Shown here: positions 62,201 through 64,000 of the stretch, piece after piece
Layout: each line of letters begins with the position of its first letter
Numbering within the stretch: the stretch's first letter is position 1
Assembly: GCA_039096225.1 (NCBI GenBank)
Contig: JBBPEB010000013.1
Span: 1,907,501 to 1,971,500 of the forward strand
Source of the DNA: Blastocystis sp. Blastoise
Taxonomy: Eukaryota > Sar > Bigyra > Opalinata > Blastocystidae
Direction of reading: 5' to 3'
DNA length: 64,000 bases
Position numbers and translations under genes: made by a program
The notes under the pieces: model-generated
Seen by the model: only the letters and a program-made list of their open reading frames with translations
What the model was told of the DNA's origin: nothing
Database searches by the model: none

Positions 62201-63691
62201 AATTTATTAATAGAGAAGTAATCTAAAATATCTATAGAATAATTATTACTTTATATAATACCTGACTAATCATAAATGTTTTTATATAAATAAATTATAA
62301 GCATTCTTAAACAACAAGCAGGTAGAAATATCTATATTTGTATAATATAACCTATATATATGTTTAAATATAGATATAAATATCTATAAACTTTAATATA
62401 AATATATCTATACATATTAATATAAAAATATTAATAATCTAACCAAAACATGAATATATCATCATCTATCTATATATATACTCTAGTATAATTACTATGA
62501 ATATTCTAATATATATATACTTTAATATAAATATATATACTTTTATATAAGTAGATCTATATATCATTTTACTGCATCTATTTATACATATAGTTTAATA
62601 TAACTTTATACATATATATTTTAATATATCTATATATAAATATCCTTTACTACATATATAATTTATTATATCTATATATATTCTTTAATATTAATTTATA
62701 CATATACTTTAACATAACTATTCTTATATGTACTTTAATATAACTATATACATATATATTTATCTAGATATGTATGTTTTGCTATATAATTTAACTATAT
62801 ATATATTAATATACTATATAAATTAATATAAATAAACATTTTTATAACAATATATACATATATATATAAATATATATATATATACTTGAATACCACTTTC
62901 TCTACACTTAATAGTTTTGTAATTGACTCAATCTATATATATATACTTTAGTATAGCTATATATACATTTTGATGTATCTATATATATATATATATTTAA
63001 ATATAGTTATATAAAAAAAATAAATATAAATATATACTATAATATATCTAGAATAACTAGAGACGAGTTAAATTTCTAATTTCCTAATCTATTATCTTCC
63101 AAATAACAGGAGAGTATACAATTAATATAAGTTGTATCATGTTTCTAAGAAGGATAAAAGATTAAAACATATTTATATATAATATATATATATACAATAA
63201 AATAATAGAAAAACATTCTAAAATCTAAATAGAAAGTAAAAAATGACTAAAGAAGAATATATATACTTAATATATTGCAATTCATTCTTATTAAACGATT
63301 TAAGAATAATAAATGCCTAACATATGAAGAATACTATAGAAAAAATAAAATATAATATAATATTTAAATAAAATAATATTTATATATTAAAACACTTAAA
63401 ATTAATCATTTAACATATAATATATATATACTTGTTAATAGAATCCATTTGTTTACTAATTCTAACCTCTATAACACCACTTGACCCAATAATAGTCTGT
63501 AATTAGCCAATTGAGAAAAGAAGTCTTTTATTTCTTAACTATCAACAATTTTTTGTTTTCTATATAATATAGATATAGTGATGATAAGAAATAAATAACA
63601 GAATACCTTTGAAGACCAGAGTTAATCTGGAATCTGATTTTGTTAACAATATTAAGACCTGGAAAGCACTAATTCTTCCAAATGAACCCAT
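59300..63691 (-). CDS. Candidate multi-exon gene, unrecognised, exons incompletely resolved
   Basis: Several short frames between a TATAG acceptor and a GTATAT donor look exonic on the minus strand. At 63691-63607 a frame opens with ATG (MGSFGRISAFQVLILLTKSD) and ends at GTATTC. Others: 63496-63432 (TIIGSSGVIEVRISKQMDSI), 61823-61752 (FKLNVISCLLCIMKDLQLSL), 61391-61331 (IEYVNYILKDRFIFKNGLFK), 60839-60691 (IKYIFLIFIDSLQLIYIISL and on to LPDSNSNSILILN) and 59418-about 59331 (SPYTSFFITHIIILSILQLC). The helical, Leu/Ile-rich character suggests a large repeat protein, but I cannot name the family, and I could not chain the exons in one continuous frame. Confidence 0.35.
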
Positions 63692-64000
63692 TCTGAATTT
63701 GCAAGAATCGCTGATCGCTCTATAGAAACTAATTATTTTACAAGATCAATGAAGATTAGTAAATAAAAATACTTCTGACAGACTCCATCCTTGAATAAAA
63801 CATCTCTAAATAAGAAAATATAATAGATATAGAATAAAAATAAATAAATAAAGACTTACAAGAACAATCTATTTTTTGTATATAATAATTTTTTGTTTTG
63901 TGAAAATAGTACATCGAAGCAATCATATTTAGGTAACTCTCTGGTTAGGGTACAACAGTTTAGGAGATAAACTTTACCATTCATAATCGTTTTTTGTAAA
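63692..64000. other. Window edge, nothing recognised
   Basis: AT-rich DNA upstream of the candidate minus-strand start. No feature supported. Confidence 0.4.

Overview
This is nuclear DNA from an extremely AT-rich eukaryote. Genes are split by many short introns, nearly all GTATAT...TATAG with (TA)n or (ATT)n filling. Every CDS I could close by splicing ends in TAA, and no conserved region reads through a stop, so the code looks standard. Asparagine runs encoded by (AAT)n recall dictyostelids, but the intron density does not. A complex I subunit (NDUFA13) points to a respiring mitochondrion and argues against anaerobic gut fungi. TAZ, CW, TLDc and BTB domains fit an amoebozoan-like or other deep protist better than a typical fungus. 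The species remains unassigned, and no rRNA, tRNA, CRISPR or bacterial-type operon was seen.

Layout: 2.1-5.2 kb (+), exportin-T (tRNA export), N- and C-terminal ends unresolved; 5.2-7.6 kb, non-coding with a triplicated unit and a GC-richer island; 7.6-10.3 kb (-), BTB/coiled-coil protein with two TLDc domains; 11.5-15.7 kb (+), 18-exon BTB/LRR-like protein; 16.4-18.3 kb (+), bacterial-type zinc alcohol dehydrogenase in 9 exons; 18.5-18.9 kb (-), F-box protein; 20.5-21.1 kb (+), REEP/Yop1; 21.6-25.9 kb (-), nuclear cap-binding protein CBP80; 26.6-27.3 kb (+), NDUFA13; 28.0-29.5 kb (-), ELO fatty-acid elongase; 29.5-32.4 kb, empty; 32.4-36.9 kb (+), TAZ-CW-ARID chromatin protein; 38.2-49.0 kb (+), giant Asn/Ser-rich protein of unknown role; 49.7-55.2 kb (-), a MULE-transposase-derived protein fused in frame to a Ulp1/SENP-type cysteine protease; 55.6-57.9 kb (-), mitochondrial ribosomal protein uL3m; 58-64 kb, very AT-rich DNA with scattered candidate exons of an unrecognised minus-strand gene.

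The genes look like a random set of housekeeping functions (tRNA export, mRNA cap binding, ER shaping, lipid elongation, mitochondrial translation and respiration) and do not form one pathway. The most unusual signals are: (1) the MULE/SWIM/Ulp1 fusion, whose 16 exons close perfectly to 1398 codons with the protease catalytic residues intact and the transposase residues eroded; (2) a GC-rich palindrome family, TATTCCCGCGGGAATA and relatives, scattered through exons of at least six unrelated genes in more than one reading frame; (3) compound AAT microsatellites with the same interruptions in exons and introns of several genes; (4) the TAZ-CW-ARID architecture.
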